This document shows positions 33,801 through 42,256 of a DNA stretch of 45,446 bases, piece after piece. The position numbers were made by a program, and so were the translations under genes. Position 1 is the first letter of the stretch. Every line of letters starts with the position of its first letter. This DNA comes from CAYYJS01 sp964472315 (lineage in GTDB: Bacteria; Verrucomicrobiota; Kiritimatiellia; UBA8416): positions 1-45,446 of the forward strand of contig CAYYJS010000026.1 in NCBI GenBank assembly GCA_964472315.1, written 5' to 3'. The notes under the pieces were generated by a model. It saw only the letters and a list, made by a program, of their open reading frames with translations. It ran no database searches and was not told where the DNA came from.

Positions 33801-35590
33801 CGTACACGTCCACCGTGTCGTCCCACCGGTGGAAGCAGCCGAAAGGCGATTGAGACGTCCCGGCGTACGGTATCGGCGCGCATCTCCACACCCGCCGCTC
33901 TAGTCCCACCGGTGGAAGCAGCCGAAAGGCGATTGAGACTCCAATAGAAAGGCTACCGCGACTATACACGCCATACCGAGTCCCACCGGTGGAAGCAGCC
34001 GAAAGGCGATTGAGACTCGGCACATCATGTCAGATACACCGACGCGGAGGCGATTGCGTCCCACCGGTGGAAGCAGCCGAAAGGCGATTGAGACATACAT
34101 TTCGAGCATGCTCTCGGCGTGCCCTTCGGCGTTTTGTTGTCCCACCGGTGGAAGCAGCCGAAAGGCGATTGAGACCCTTGCTTCTATCGTTTCACTCATA
34201 ACTTCACCCTTTCAATAATTGTCCCACCGGTGGAAGCAGCCGAAAGGCGATTGAGACTCCGGGGCGTCGGTGTTGATGGTGTTGGTGTTCTTCGCGCAGG
34301 TGTGTCCCACCGGTGGAAGCAGCCGAAAGGCGATTGAGACACCTCCATGATCGCCCGCGTACATGCCCACGGGCGGGCTGTGGCGTCTGTCCCACCGGTG
34401 GAAGCAGCCGAAAGGCGATTGAGACCTGGCAAGGGCTATGGATTGGCGGGGGGTCATTGGTTCTCGAGTCCCACCGGTGGAAGCAGTCGAAAGGCGATTG
34501 AGACGTCAGGTTTGCAATCATCGCACACCCCACGCCCGGTACTTAGTCCCACCGGTGGAAGCAGCCGAAAGGCGATTGAGACGGACGGACCGATTGATCG
34601 CTTTCCACATCCACTTCGGGCAGTGTCCCACCGGTGGAAGCAGCCGAAAGGCGATTGAGACACAAAGGACGTTTTACACTAACGGCAACAACCACGTTTG
34701 AAGTCCCAGTCCCACCGGTGGAAGCAGCCGAAAGGCGATTGAGACCCAGCCTCAAGGCGCTTTACAAGCGAGATGTCAGACTTTCCGTCCCACCGGTGGA
34801 AGCAGCCGAAAGGCGATTGAGACATAATTTCCCCAACTGAACCCCGGAAAGCTTCCATGCGGGTGAGTCCGGTCCCACCGGTGGAAGCAGCCGAAAGGCG
34901 ATTGAGACTACGCCATCTACGTCGATTATCCCTGCGCCTCCGTCGATGTCCCACCGGTGGAAGCAGCCGAAAGGCGATTGAGACAGAACTGCATACGCCC
35001 ATGCCATGCTCTTCTGTTCGTTGTTGGGTCCCACCGGTGGAAGCAGCCGAAAGGCGATTGAGACTTTTTGCATATATGCGTCATCTGACCGCCGAAAGCA
35101 GTCCCACCGGTGGAAGCAGCCGAAAGGCGATTGAGACTTATCGCTGGCGCGATAATATGCGTCAATATCGTCTTGTGTGTCCCACCGGTGGAAGCAGCCG
35201 AAAGGCGATTGAGACTCGCGCCGCGAGATTCCAACAGCTTGCACCGTCGAGAGAGATTCGTGTTCCACCGGTGGAAGCAGCCGAAAGGCGATTGAGACAC
35301 GACCAACGCCGCGAAAATCGGGAGAGCCGCCGAGACAGCCGAGTCCCACCGGTGGAAGCAGCCGAAAGGCGATTGAGACCATCACAGCCTTGTCGCCAAT
35401 GATGATGTGATCCAGTCCCACCGGTGGAAGCAGCCGAAAGGCGATTGAGACGTCGGCGGCGAAACCGGGTAAGGCATAGATAACTCCTGTGTCCCACCGG
35501 TGGAAGCAGCCGAAAGGCGATTGAGACTGCGTATTGCCATGGTCAACTTTGAGCACAAGTGCTGTGTTTGGTCCCAACGGTGAAAGCAGC
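30900..35590 (+). CRISPR. CRISPR array, 59 full 37-nt repeats plus a truncated terminal repeat
   Basis: I located 59 repeats by eye, from 30900-30936 to 35491-35527, plus a degenerate 20-base copy at 35571-35590. The repeat is 37 nt: it begins GTCCCACCGG, has GCAGCCGAAAGGC in the middle and ends GATTGAGAC. Unit spacing is 71-85 bases, so spacers are 34-48 nt, as usual for type III. The 8-nt end ATTGAGAC matches the normal type III crRNA 5' handle, so transcription is plus-strand from the cas2 side. The repeat holds the palindrome CCACCGGTGG and a short GCC-GAAA-GGC hairpin just before the handle. Variants lie only at the far end: 34468 (position 20 C to T), 35262 (position 3 C to T) and the terminal copy. 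Several spacers are related to each other. Confidence 0.99.
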
Positions 35591-35897
35591 AGGCTCGGAG
35601 CGCCTGCTGTACTGGGGAGGGGTTGTGAGAAAGGCGCGTGGGGTGGGGGTGTGGGAAGGCTGCAAGCTGGTGGGGATGGAAAATGGTGGATGGGAATAGG
35701 GAAGATGACAGAAGGGGGCGAAGGGCTGGCAACGATGGATGCAGCAGGCTCGGAGCGTTTGGTGTCCGGGGAGGGGAGCAGCAGGCTCGGAGCGCCTGCT
35801 GTACTGGGGCGGGGTTGTGAGAAAGGTGCGTGGGGTGGGGGTGTGGCCGGCAGCGGTTGGCGGGGATGGAAAATGGAGGATGGGAATAGGGAAGATG
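35586..35897 (+). repeat. Duplicated REP-like segment after the array
   Basis: A unit of about 120 bp occurs at 35586-35707 and again at 35778-35897 with few differences. Each copy starts GCAGCAGGCTCGGAGCG, which with the following GCCTGCT forms a small hairpin, and ends in a purine tract GGGAATAGGGAAGATG. A third copy of the first 17 bases is at 35741-35757. The first copy begins exactly where the last CRISPR repeat breaks off. No gene is evident. Confidence 0.85.
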
Positions 35898-35903
35898 TGT
35901 CCC

Positions 35904-35959
35904 GTCCGGCTGTAGGTTGACACTTCTCCCGTTTGAGAAGTGTCAACCTACAGCCGGAC
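35904..35959. repeat. Perfect 25-bp inverted repeat
   Basis: GTCCGGCTGTAGG (start at 35904) runs through 35928 and is perfectly complementary to 35935-35959, with a six-base loop CCGTTT. There is no T-run on either side. It could stop or stabilise transcripts leaving the array, or be a small mobile hairpin. The remaining bases to 36048 hold nothing I recognise besides the ribosome site of the next gene. Confidence 0.95.
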
Positions 35960-36048
35960 TAATGACCATTGACCAATTCCCGTTTGCGTTGAGATGGGCG
36001 GCGTAGTAGGTTTGGCGGCGTTTTCAACGGTGACGAGGAGGAGTTTCG

Positions 36049-37089
36049 ATGATAGCGGCTCAACTGACGGGATTGCGGGCGCTGGAGGTCAACGACATTC
36101 CGGCGCCGATCCTGCATGGCGAGCGGGATGTTCTGGTGCGTGTGCGTGCCGTGGGCGTGTGCGGTTCCGATGTGCACAACTACGCCGAAGGCGGGATCGG
36201 CAAGCGCAAGGTCGTGTACCCGTTCATTCCCGGGCATGAAGCGGCCGGCGAGGTCATCGCCGTGGGTCGGGCGGTCACGCATGTGCGCCCGGGCGCCCGC
36301 ATCGTAATCGAACCCGCGATACACTGCGGCGTCTGCGACCAGTGCCGGGCCGGGCGGTTTAACACATGTCGCGCGATTCGGTTCATGAGCTCCGCGGGCG
36401 AGCTTCAGGGATGCATGTGCGAGCGTGTCGTCGTACCCGAGCGAAACTGTTTCCCGATCCCCGACGGCATGACGTTTGCGCAAGCCGCCGTGTCCGAGCC
36501 GCTGTCCGTCGCCGTCTATTCCGTGCGCCAGTCCATCCCCATGACGCCGGACATCGCGATCGCCATCCTCGGCGCCGGACCGGTGGGGCTCTGCACGCTG
36601 CAGGCCGCCCGGGCCGCCGGCGGTCGGCGGTTCTACGTGACGGACCGGATCGATGGGCGTCTGGAGTTGGCGCGGCGTCTGGGCGCGACGTGGACCGGGA
36701 ATCCCGATACGAGCGACATCGTGGCCGGCATCATGGCCGACGAGCCGCTGGAGATGGACGTGGTCTTCGAATGCAGCGGGAAGCCGGAGGCGCTCGATCA
36801 GGCGGTCGACCTGCTCAAGCCGGGCGGCACGCTGGTGATTACCGGGATACCGGCGGGCAGTCGCATCTCCCTGTGCATCGATTCGCTGCGGCGCAAGGAT
36901 GCGACCATCTACAACGTACGGCGTCAGAACATGTGCGTGGATGCCGCGATCGGGTTGATTGCGTCGGGACAGGTCGATGCGGAGGCGTTGATCTCCCATC
37001 GCGTGCCGCTGACCGAGGCGAAGCGCGCGTTCGACCTTGTGGCGGACTATGCCGATGGCGTGGTGAAGGCGATGGTGACGAACGATTGA
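36049..37089 (+). CDS. Zinc-dependent medium-chain dehydrogenase, sorbitol/polyol dehydrogenase-like
   Basis: The 346-residue product is a medium-chain alcohol dehydrogenase. It has the catalytic zinc ligand motif VGVCGSDVHNYAEGG, FIPGHEAAGEV, the structural zinc cluster CGVCDQCRAGRFNTC and the NAD Rossmann motif ILGAGPVGLCTLQAA. The SDVHNY form and overall length suggest a sorbitol/xylitol-type polyol dehydrogenase. AGGAGG lies before the ATG at 36049. It is followed 17 bases later by a PHP-like hydrolase and then an SDR, suggesting a sugar or polyol pathway. The exact substrate is unknown. Confidence 0.9.
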   Translation: MIAAQLTGLRALEVNDIPAPILHGERDVLVRVRAVGVCGSDVHNYAEGGIGKRKVVYPFIPGHEAAGEVIAVGRAVTHVRPGARIVIEPAIHCGVCDQCRAGRFNTCRAIRFMSSAGELQGCMCERVVVPERNCFPIPDGMTFAQAAVSEPLSVAVYSVRQSIPMTPDIAIAILGAGPVGLCTLQAARAAGGRRFYVTDRIDGRLELARRLGATWTGNPDTSDIVAGIMADEPLEMDVVFECSGKPEALDQAVDLLKPGGTLVITGIPAGSRISLCIDSLRRKDATIYNVRRQNMCVDAAIGLIASGQVDAEALISHRVPLTEAKRAFDLVADYADGVVKAMVTND

Positions 37090-37106
37090 ACGCAGGGAGC
37101 GATTGT

Positions 37107-38456
37107 ATGGCTGACGAGATGACATGGACGCGGAAACTCGATTCGTTCGATCCCGAGGAGCGCCGCGCGGCGTTGCGCGCCCTCGTGCAGGCGTATGGCG
37201 GCACGTTGCCGGGCGAAGGACCGAATGTGAACATGCACATCCATTCGTTCTTTTCCTACAACGCCGAGGGCTGGTCGCCGTCGCACGTCGCCTGGGCGGC
37301 GCGGAAGGCGGGGCTCCGCGCGGCGGGTCTGTGCGACTTCGACGTCCTCGACGGGCTCGATGAGTTTCTGGAGGCCGGGTGTGTCGTCGGCCTGCGCGCG
37401 ACCGTGAATATCGAGACGCGGGCCTACGTGCCCGAGTATGCGAGCGTCGATATCAACTCGCCCGGCGAGCCCGGCGTGAAATACATCATGGGCGCGGGGT
37501 TCACGCGTCTGCCGGGCGCCGGCACCGCCGCGGCCAAGGGTCTGGTAGGGTACAAGGCGCGCGCCGCCCGACGCAACATCGACCTTGTGGCGCGCATCAA
37601 CCCGCACGTGCCCGCGATCGCCGTGGATTACGCGCGCGACGTACTGCCGTTGACGCCCGCGGACGGGGCGACGGAGCGGCATATCATCCGCGCCTACACG
37701 AACAAGGCCGCGGAGGTGTTTCCCGCGCGTGATGCCCGTGTCGCCTTCTGGAGCCACACCCTGGGCAAGCCGGTCGGCGATGTCGCCCGTTTGTCGGATG
37801 ACGTGCCCGCTCTGGAGGAAGCCGTGCGGTCCCGTCTGGCCAAGCGCGGCGGCTTCGGCTACGAGCAACCGTCCCCGTCGACGTTTCCCGTCGTCGATGA
37901 GTTCATCGCGTGGGTCAAGGCCTGTGGCGCGATTCCGATGACGACCTGGTTGGACGGCACGAGCGGCGGCGAGGCCGATCCCGAGGCGCTGCTCGACTGC
38001 ATGACCGCCAAGGGGTGCGTGGCCGTCAACATCGTTCCCGACCGGAACTGGAACTATGCCGACCCCGAGAAGCGGAAACGGATGGCGCATAACCTTGCCG
38101 TTTTCGTGGCGGCCGCCGGGCGCCGCCGGCAGCCGGTCAACATCGGAACCGAGATGAACAAGCAGGGTCTGCCGTTCGCGGACGATCTCGGGGGCCCGGT
38201 GCTGAGCGCGCATCGCGAGGCGTTCACCCGCGGCGCCGACATCATGGTCGGGCACTCGGTGCTGGCGCGCTATGCCGATTGCGGGTACCTGAGCGCGCGG
38301 GCGGCGGCGGAGTTTCCGGATGTCGGAGTGAAGAATGACCTGTTCGCGGCGGTGGGCCGTCTGCCGGCGGTGACGCTGGCGATGGCGAGCGACTTGCTGG
38401 ATGCGGGGCCCGAAGTGGCGTTCGACGAACTGGTGGAAGCGGCGCGGCGGGCCTGA
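37107..38456 (+). CDS. PHP-domain-like metal-dependent hydrolase
   Basis: The 449-residue product has an N-terminal segment NVNMHIHSFFSYNAEGWSP with His44 and His46, followed by AAGLCDFDVLDGLDEF, the opening of a PHP phosphoesterase domain. Later acidic and His-containing segments (FWSHTLGKP, NIGTEMNKQGLPF) may complete the metal site. It is cytoplasmic by appearance. AGGGAG (37094-37099) precedes the ATG at 37107. The neighbours are two dehydrogenases of polyol type, so a sugar-phosphate or related substrate is likely. PHP membership is inferred from the N-terminal motif, and the rest is not recognised in detail. Confidence 0.72.
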   Translation: MADEMTWTRKLDSFDPEERRAALRALVQAYGGTLPGEGPNVNMHIHSFFSYNAEGWSPSHVAWAARKAGLRAAGLCDFDVLDGLDEFLEAGCVVGLRATVNIETRAYVPEYASVDINSPGEPGVKYIMGAGFTRLPGAGTAAAKGLVGYKARAARRNIDLVARINPHVPAIAVDYARDVLPLTPADGATERHIIRAYTNKAAEVFPARDARVAFWSHTLGKPVGDVARLSDDVPALEEAVRSRLAKRGGFGYEQPSPSTFPVVDEFIAWVKACGAIPMTTWLDGTSGGEADPEALLDCMTAKGCVAVNIVPDRNWNYADPEKRKRMAHNLAVFVAAAGRRRQPVNIGTEMNKQGLPFADDLGGPVLSAHREAFTRGADIMVGHSVLARYADCGYLSARAAAEFPDVGVKNDLFAAVGRLPAVTLAMASDLLDAGPEVAFDELVEAARRA

Positions 38457-38506
38457 GTGTCGCGGCGACAGGGTTGCGAGTGAAACGAAGCGATAGGGAG
38501 TATGGC

Positions 38507-39706
38507 GTGGATAGGCAGTTGCTGGAAGTGGCGATGGCGATTCGGATGACGAGTTCGGACGCGGGTCCGTCCGGCGCGGGACACGCATGTTCCCTCGTGG
38601 CGATCGACGATTCGGCGGATGCCGTGAGTTTGAGCCGGGCTACGCGTGCCCTGGAGGCCCGTGTGCCGCGCGATGGCGTCATGGTGTTGGAGGCGGGAGC
38701 GGACGGAGCGGCGGCGGCCGCCGGTGTGCGGGCGTTTCTGGCGCGGCATGGGGCCGCGCCGTCCGTGGTTGCGCTGCCGGGCCACGCACTGTTCCCGCGG
38801 GCCGACACGCCGACGGCGCTGTCGGCGCTGCGCGGGCGCCTCGCGGGCGTCGTTCCCGAGCCGTCGACCGCGACCGCGGAAACGCGCATGCGGGGCTGCG
38901 TGGCCATCGTCACCGGCGCCGCGCAGGGGTTTGGCCGCGGTATCGCCGAGCAGCTTGTGCGCCACGGCGCGGCCGTGGTGATCGCGGATGTCAACGACGC
39001 GCTGGGCGAAGCGACGGCGCGCGAGCTTTGCGCGGCGTGCGGCGCGGGGTGCGCGGTGTTCGCGCATGTCGACATCACCGACCTGGCTTCGGTCGAAAGC
39101 GGCATCCAGCGGGCGATCGCCGGCTATGGCGGCATCGATCTGTTCGTGGCCAACGCCGGCATCCTCAAGGCGGGGAGCCTGGCCGACATGGACGCCGCGT
39201 CGTTCGACCTCGTGACGCGTGTAAACTACACGGGCTACTTCACCTGCGCCAAGGCTGTCGCGCCCTGGATGCGGCTTCAGCATCGGCTGAATCCGCGGCA
39301 CTTCATGGACATCGTCCAGATCAACTCCAAATCCGGACTCGAAGGCAGCAAGAACAACTCGGCGTACGCCGGCAGCAAGTTCGGAACTATCGGGCTGACG
39401 CAATCGTTCGCGCTCGAACTGGTGGGCGACAACATCAAGGTCAACTCCATCTGTCCGGGCAACTACTTCGACGGGCCATTGTGGTCCGATCCCGAGCGCG
39501 GGTTGTTCGTCCAGTACCTGCGGGCCGGCAAGGTGCCCGGCGCGAAGACCATCGACGACATCCGGGCGTTCTACATGGGCAAGGTTCCGATGAACCGGGG
39601 GTGTACGCCCGAGGACGTGGCTATCGCGATCTTGTACCTGCGCGACCAGAAGTACGAGACGGGACAGGCGCTGCCCGTGACCGGCGGCCAGGTGATGTTG
39701 AATTGA
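38507..39706 (+). CDS. Short-chain dehydrogenase (sorbitol-6-phosphate dehydrogenase-like) with N-terminal extension
   Basis: The 399-residue product is an SDR from about residue 127 on: VAIVTGAAQGFGRGIAEQL (NAD-binding), LFVANAGIL, the catalytic Ser in QINSKSGLEG, YAGSK with the catalytic Tyr and Lys, and ICPGNYFDGPLW. This pattern is like sorbitol-6-phosphate 2-dehydrogenase. The first 125 residues are extra: an Ala-rich alpha/beta region with VMVLEAGADGAAAAAGVRAF that looks like an incomplete second nucleotide-binding or aldolase-like domain. GTG at 38507 was chosen because AGGGAG lies seven bases upstream; a GTG at 38480 and TTG at 38474 are alternatives. The stop overlaps the next gene's TTG (TTGA). 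Confidence 0.85.
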   Translation: MDRQLLEVAMAIRMTSSDAGPSGAGHACSLVAIDDSADAVSLSRATRALEARVPRDGVMVLEAGADGAAAAAGVRAFLARHGAAPSVVALPGHALFPRADTPTALSALRGRLAGVVPEPSTATAETRMRGCVAIVTGAAQGFGRGIAEQLVRHGAAVVIADVNDALGEATARELCAACGAGCAVFAHVDITDLASVESGIQRAIAGYGGIDLFVANAGILKAGSLADMDAASFDLVTRVNYTGYFTCAKAVAPWMRLQHRLNPRHFMDIVQINSKSGLEGSKNNSAYAGSKFGTIGLTQSFALELVGDNIKVNSICPGNYFDGPLWSDPERGLFVQYLRAGKVPGAKTIDDIRAFYMGKVPMNRGCTPEDVAIAILYLRDQKYETGQALPVTGGQVMLN

Positions 39707-40719
39707 GCGCGCAGGGCCGCGCGCCGGTTCTCGCGGTGCTGCTGTGGATCGGGCTTTCCGGCGTCGCCGGGGCCGCCGCGGCCGATGAGATCGTGTCCGC
39801 CGCGCGCGCACGACTCCGGTCGTTCGCGGATACGGCAACGGCGGGAACGACAGCGGAGGAAGACGCGTTTCAAGCGCATTACGGTTTGCCGGTCACCGGA
39901 TGTGTGCGGCGGGCCGGCGTCATCGAAGTCGACCGCCGGCGCATCTTCGTGCAGACCTTCGAGCCGTCCCCGGCGAAAGGCGGCGTGCTGGTTGCGCACG
40001 GGTACTACGACCACGCCGGCGCCCTGTCGGCGGCGATCCGCATGCTGGTGCGCAGCGGGTATGCGGTGCTGGTGTACGATCAGCCCGGGCATGGACTTTC
40101 GGACGGGCCGCGCGCCGACATCGATGACTTCGCGCGGTATGTGGCCGTGTTCGACGCGGCCGAGGCGCTGCTGCGCGCGACGCTGCCGCCGCCGTACGCC
40201 TGCGTGGCGCACAGCCTGGGGTGCGCGGCGGTGCTGGAGCACCTGGTCGGTCGGTCCACGATCGGATTCCGGCGGGTCGTTCTGGTGGCCCCGTTGATCC
40301 GGTCCTCCGCATGGCGCCTGTCGCGGTTTGGGAATGCCGTGGCGGGGACGGTGGTCGACTCCCTGCCGCGCACGTTCCGGAGCAACTCGGCGGACGAAGC
40401 GTTCCTGGCATCGGTGAAGGCCGATCCCCTGCAGGCGCGGCACGTTCCTCTGCACTGGGTGGATGCGTTGGGGGCGTGGAACAAGCGGGTCGAGTCGTTC
40501 GATCCGGCGCCGCACGCGGTGGCCGTCCTGCAAGGCACGGACGACGCCACCGTGGACTGGGAGTACAATCTGCCGCGGTTGCGCGAACTCTTTCCGCGCG
40601 GTTGCGATGTCCACCTGTTCCCGGACGGCGGGCACCAACTGCTCAACGAAGGCGAGCCGATGCGCACACGCGTGTTCGAGACGCTCCGCGCGCTGCTGGA
40701 CGGCATGCGCACGGAGTGA
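39703..40719 (+). CDS. Exported alpha/beta hydrolase (lysophospholipase-like)
   Basis: The 338-residue product has a signal peptide (APVLAVLLWIGLSGVAGAAAA) and an alpha/beta hydrolase domain: oxyanion region VLVAHGYYDHAG, YDQPGHGLSDGPRA, nucleophile elbow CVAHSLGCAAV, an acid in GTDDATVDW and the late histidine in DGGHQLLNE. The PGHGLS and DGGH patterns recall monoacylglycerol lipase/lysophospholipase PldB-like enzymes. The TTG start at 39703 overlaps the SDR stop and gives a complete signal peptide; no better start is in frame. Its substrate is unknown. The 130 bases after it hold GTTGGCGTG direct repeats and no gene. Confidence 0.8.
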   Translation: MSAQGRAPVLAVLLWIGLSGVAGAAAADEIVSAARARLRSFADTATAGTTAEEDAFQAHYGLPVTGCVRRAGVIEVDRRRIFVQTFEPSPAKGGVLVAHGYYDHAGALSAAIRMLVRSGYAVLVYDQPGHGLSDGPRADIDDFARYVAVFDAAEALLRATLPPPYACVAHSLGCAAVLEHLVGRSTIGFRRVVLVAPLIRSSAWRLSRFGNAVAGTVVDSLPRTFRSNSADEAFLASVKADPLQARHVPLHWVDALGAWNKRVESFDPAPHAVAVLQGTDDATVDWEYNLPRLRELFPRGCDVHLFPDGGHQLLNEGEPMRTRVFETLRALLDGMRTE

Positions 40720-40849
40720 GTCCCGGAAACAGGCGATAAGGGACACACCATTCATTAGCTTGCGTGTTGGCGTGGGCGGGAATAGGGTGCGGGTTGGCGT
40801 GAGAGGTGGATGCGCGGGGCGGTTGCGGGGTAAGGCATAGGAGGTTGGT

Positions 40850-41848
40850 ATGAGGATCGCACGGGTGCGGGGATCGGGGTTGTCTTACTACCATGTGATT
40901 TCGCGGGTGATCGAGCGGCGGCCCGTGTTGGATCGGTCGGAGAAGGAACGCCTGCGGGACTTGATGCGCCAGGCCGAGTCATTTACCGGGGTACGGGTGT
41001 TGACGTACGCGATTCTCGACAATCATTTCCATCTTCTCCTGGAAGTCGGAAACGATGTGCGCGTCTCCGATAGAGAAGTGATCAGGCGTGTTCATGACCG
41101 GTACGGCAAGGCGTCCGCGATGGCGCTGGGCGCGGCGGTGCGCGAGGCCCGCAAGGCCGGCACGCCCGGCGCGGTGGATGCCTTGCTGGGCGGGTATCGA
41201 TTGCGGATGAACGCTCTGTCGTTCTTCATGAAAGACCTGCTCCATGTCTACACGCAGGGGTATAACCGGCGGCATCAGCGACGCGGGACGTTGTGGGAGG
41301 GGCGGTTCAAGAGCATGCTGGTGGAAGGACGGGGCGAGGCGTTATCGATGATGGCGGCCTATATCGACCTGAACGCGGTCCGCGCCGGCATCGTGAAGGA
41401 CCCGAAGGATTACCTTTTCTGCGGATATGGCGAGGCGAGCGCCGGTTCGGAAGATGCCCGCGCCGGAATTCGGACGATCCTCAAGCTGCTGGATCAGCCG
41501 ATCGGCCGGGGTTGGGGCGGCGAACGCTACCGCGAATTCCTGCACCTGCAAGGCATGGCCCACGGCAAGGGTGGCACGGCGGGGGAATCGTTCAAGAAAC
41601 AGGCCGAAAAGGTGCTCAAGGAAGGCGGCGATCTGAGCAAGGCCGAGTTGCTGCGCTGCCGTGTGCGGTACTTCAGCGACGGCGTCGTATTGGGCGGCAA
41701 GGCGTTTGTGCAGGACACCTTCCTGGCGCACCGTGACCAATTCGGGCTCAAACGCCGCAGCGGGCCGCGCAAACTGCGGAACGCGGCCACGCCGGGTCTG
41801 TTCACCATGCGCGACCTGCGTGTGACGCCGATCGCGCCCAGCGGCTGA
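40850..41848 (+). CDS. REP-associated tyrosine transposase (RAYT, Y1_Tnp)
   Basis: The 332-residue product is a Y1-type HUH transposase of the REP-associated class. It shows YYHVISRVIERRPVL at the start, the HUH motif as HFHLLLE, the presumed catalytic tyrosine region VYTQGYNRRHQRRGTLWEGR and YIDLNAVRAGIVKDP, which is typical of RAYTs. The C-terminal 100 residues are an extra helical part seen in many PVC members (from recall). AGGAGG lies before the ATG. It lacks a TnpB partner or clear IS ends, so it is a domesticated single-copy gene rather than a full insertion sequence. The REP-like hairpins at 35586-35897 could be its targets, but no matching ends were found beside the gene. Confidence 0.88.
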   Translation: MRIARVRGSGLSYYHVISRVIERRPVLDRSEKERLRDLMRQAESFTGVRVLTYAILDNHFHLLLEVGNDVRVSDREVIRRVHDRYGKASAMALGAAVREARKAGTPGAVDALLGGYRLRMNALSFFMKDLLHVYTQGYNRRHQRRGTLWEGRFKSMLVEGRGEALSMMAAYIDLNAVRAGIVKDPKDYLFCGYGEASAGSEDARAGIRTILKLLDQPIGRGWGGERYREFLHLQGMAHGKGGTAGESFKKQAEKVLKEGGDLSKAELLRCRVRYFSDGVVLGGKAFVQDTFLAHRDQFGLKRRSGPRKLRNAATPGLFTMRDLRVTPIAPSG

Positions 41849-41876
41849 TCGATCGTTCCCCGCCGATCGTTCAAAA

Positions 41877-42236
41877 TGGTGGAGGTGGGGGGAATCGAAC
41901 CCCCGTCCGCGGTGGCGTCACATCAGCATCTACGTGTGTGTTTTGCCATTGGGTTCTCGCAGGCGGCACTGCCGGCAAACGGGGCCATGCCTACTGCCAG
42001 CGCGCTGTTTGGTTCTTGTCCCGCCCCCCGTGCGCACGGGCTTGGAACCAGCCTGCTGTCGTCGCCTCGCCCCGCCTAGCAGGCGTTGGCGGCGAGACGC
42101 GTCGCCCTTATTTAGGCGGCGAGTGCGTACTCTTCGTTGGCACTTGTTGTTTTTGCCCGGGTGTTTTACGAGGCCAACCAGGCGTCCTCGACACGCAACT
42201 GAAGCTTCAACCGTCACGTCGAAACCAGTCACCCCC
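41877..42236 (-). ncRNA. ssrA: tmRNA (ssrA), tag ANEEYALAA
   Basis: Read on the minus strand, the RNA starts GGGGGTGACTGGTTTCGACG at 42236, the usual tmRNA 5' end, and finishes with a T-arm containing GGGTTCGATTCC and encoded CCA at 41877-41879. The seven-base acceptor stem pairs GGGGGTG with CACCTCC. The tag frame (42141 down to the TAA at 42112-42114) reads ANEEYALAA, so with the charged alanine the tag is AANEEYALAA and ends in the normal protease signal. The length of about 360 nt is typical, and it is a one-piece (not permuted) tmRNA. It rescues stalled ribosomes with SmpB. A promoter lies just upstream. Confidence 0.97.
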
Positions 42237-42256
42237 AGATTCAAAGATCGGAGAGT

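Noticed and set aside
31056..35946. Chains of open frames on both strands through 30.9-35.9 kb with repeated peptides such as SQSPFGCFHRWD, LNRLSAASTGGT or VPPVEAAERRLRP
   Set aside because: They are translations of the 37-nt CRISPR repeat in different frames; repeats and spacers explain them fully.
40850..41848. Complete insertion sequence around the Y1 transposase
   Set aside because: No TnpB partner, no matching end hairpins on both sides and no target duplication; the protein motifs fit the single-copy RAYT class.
41877..42236. Genomic island inserted at the tmRNA or tRNA 3' end
   Set aside because: No integrase gene and no duplicated tmRNA or tRNA end was found nearby; both RNA genes are complete and flanked by ordinary genes.
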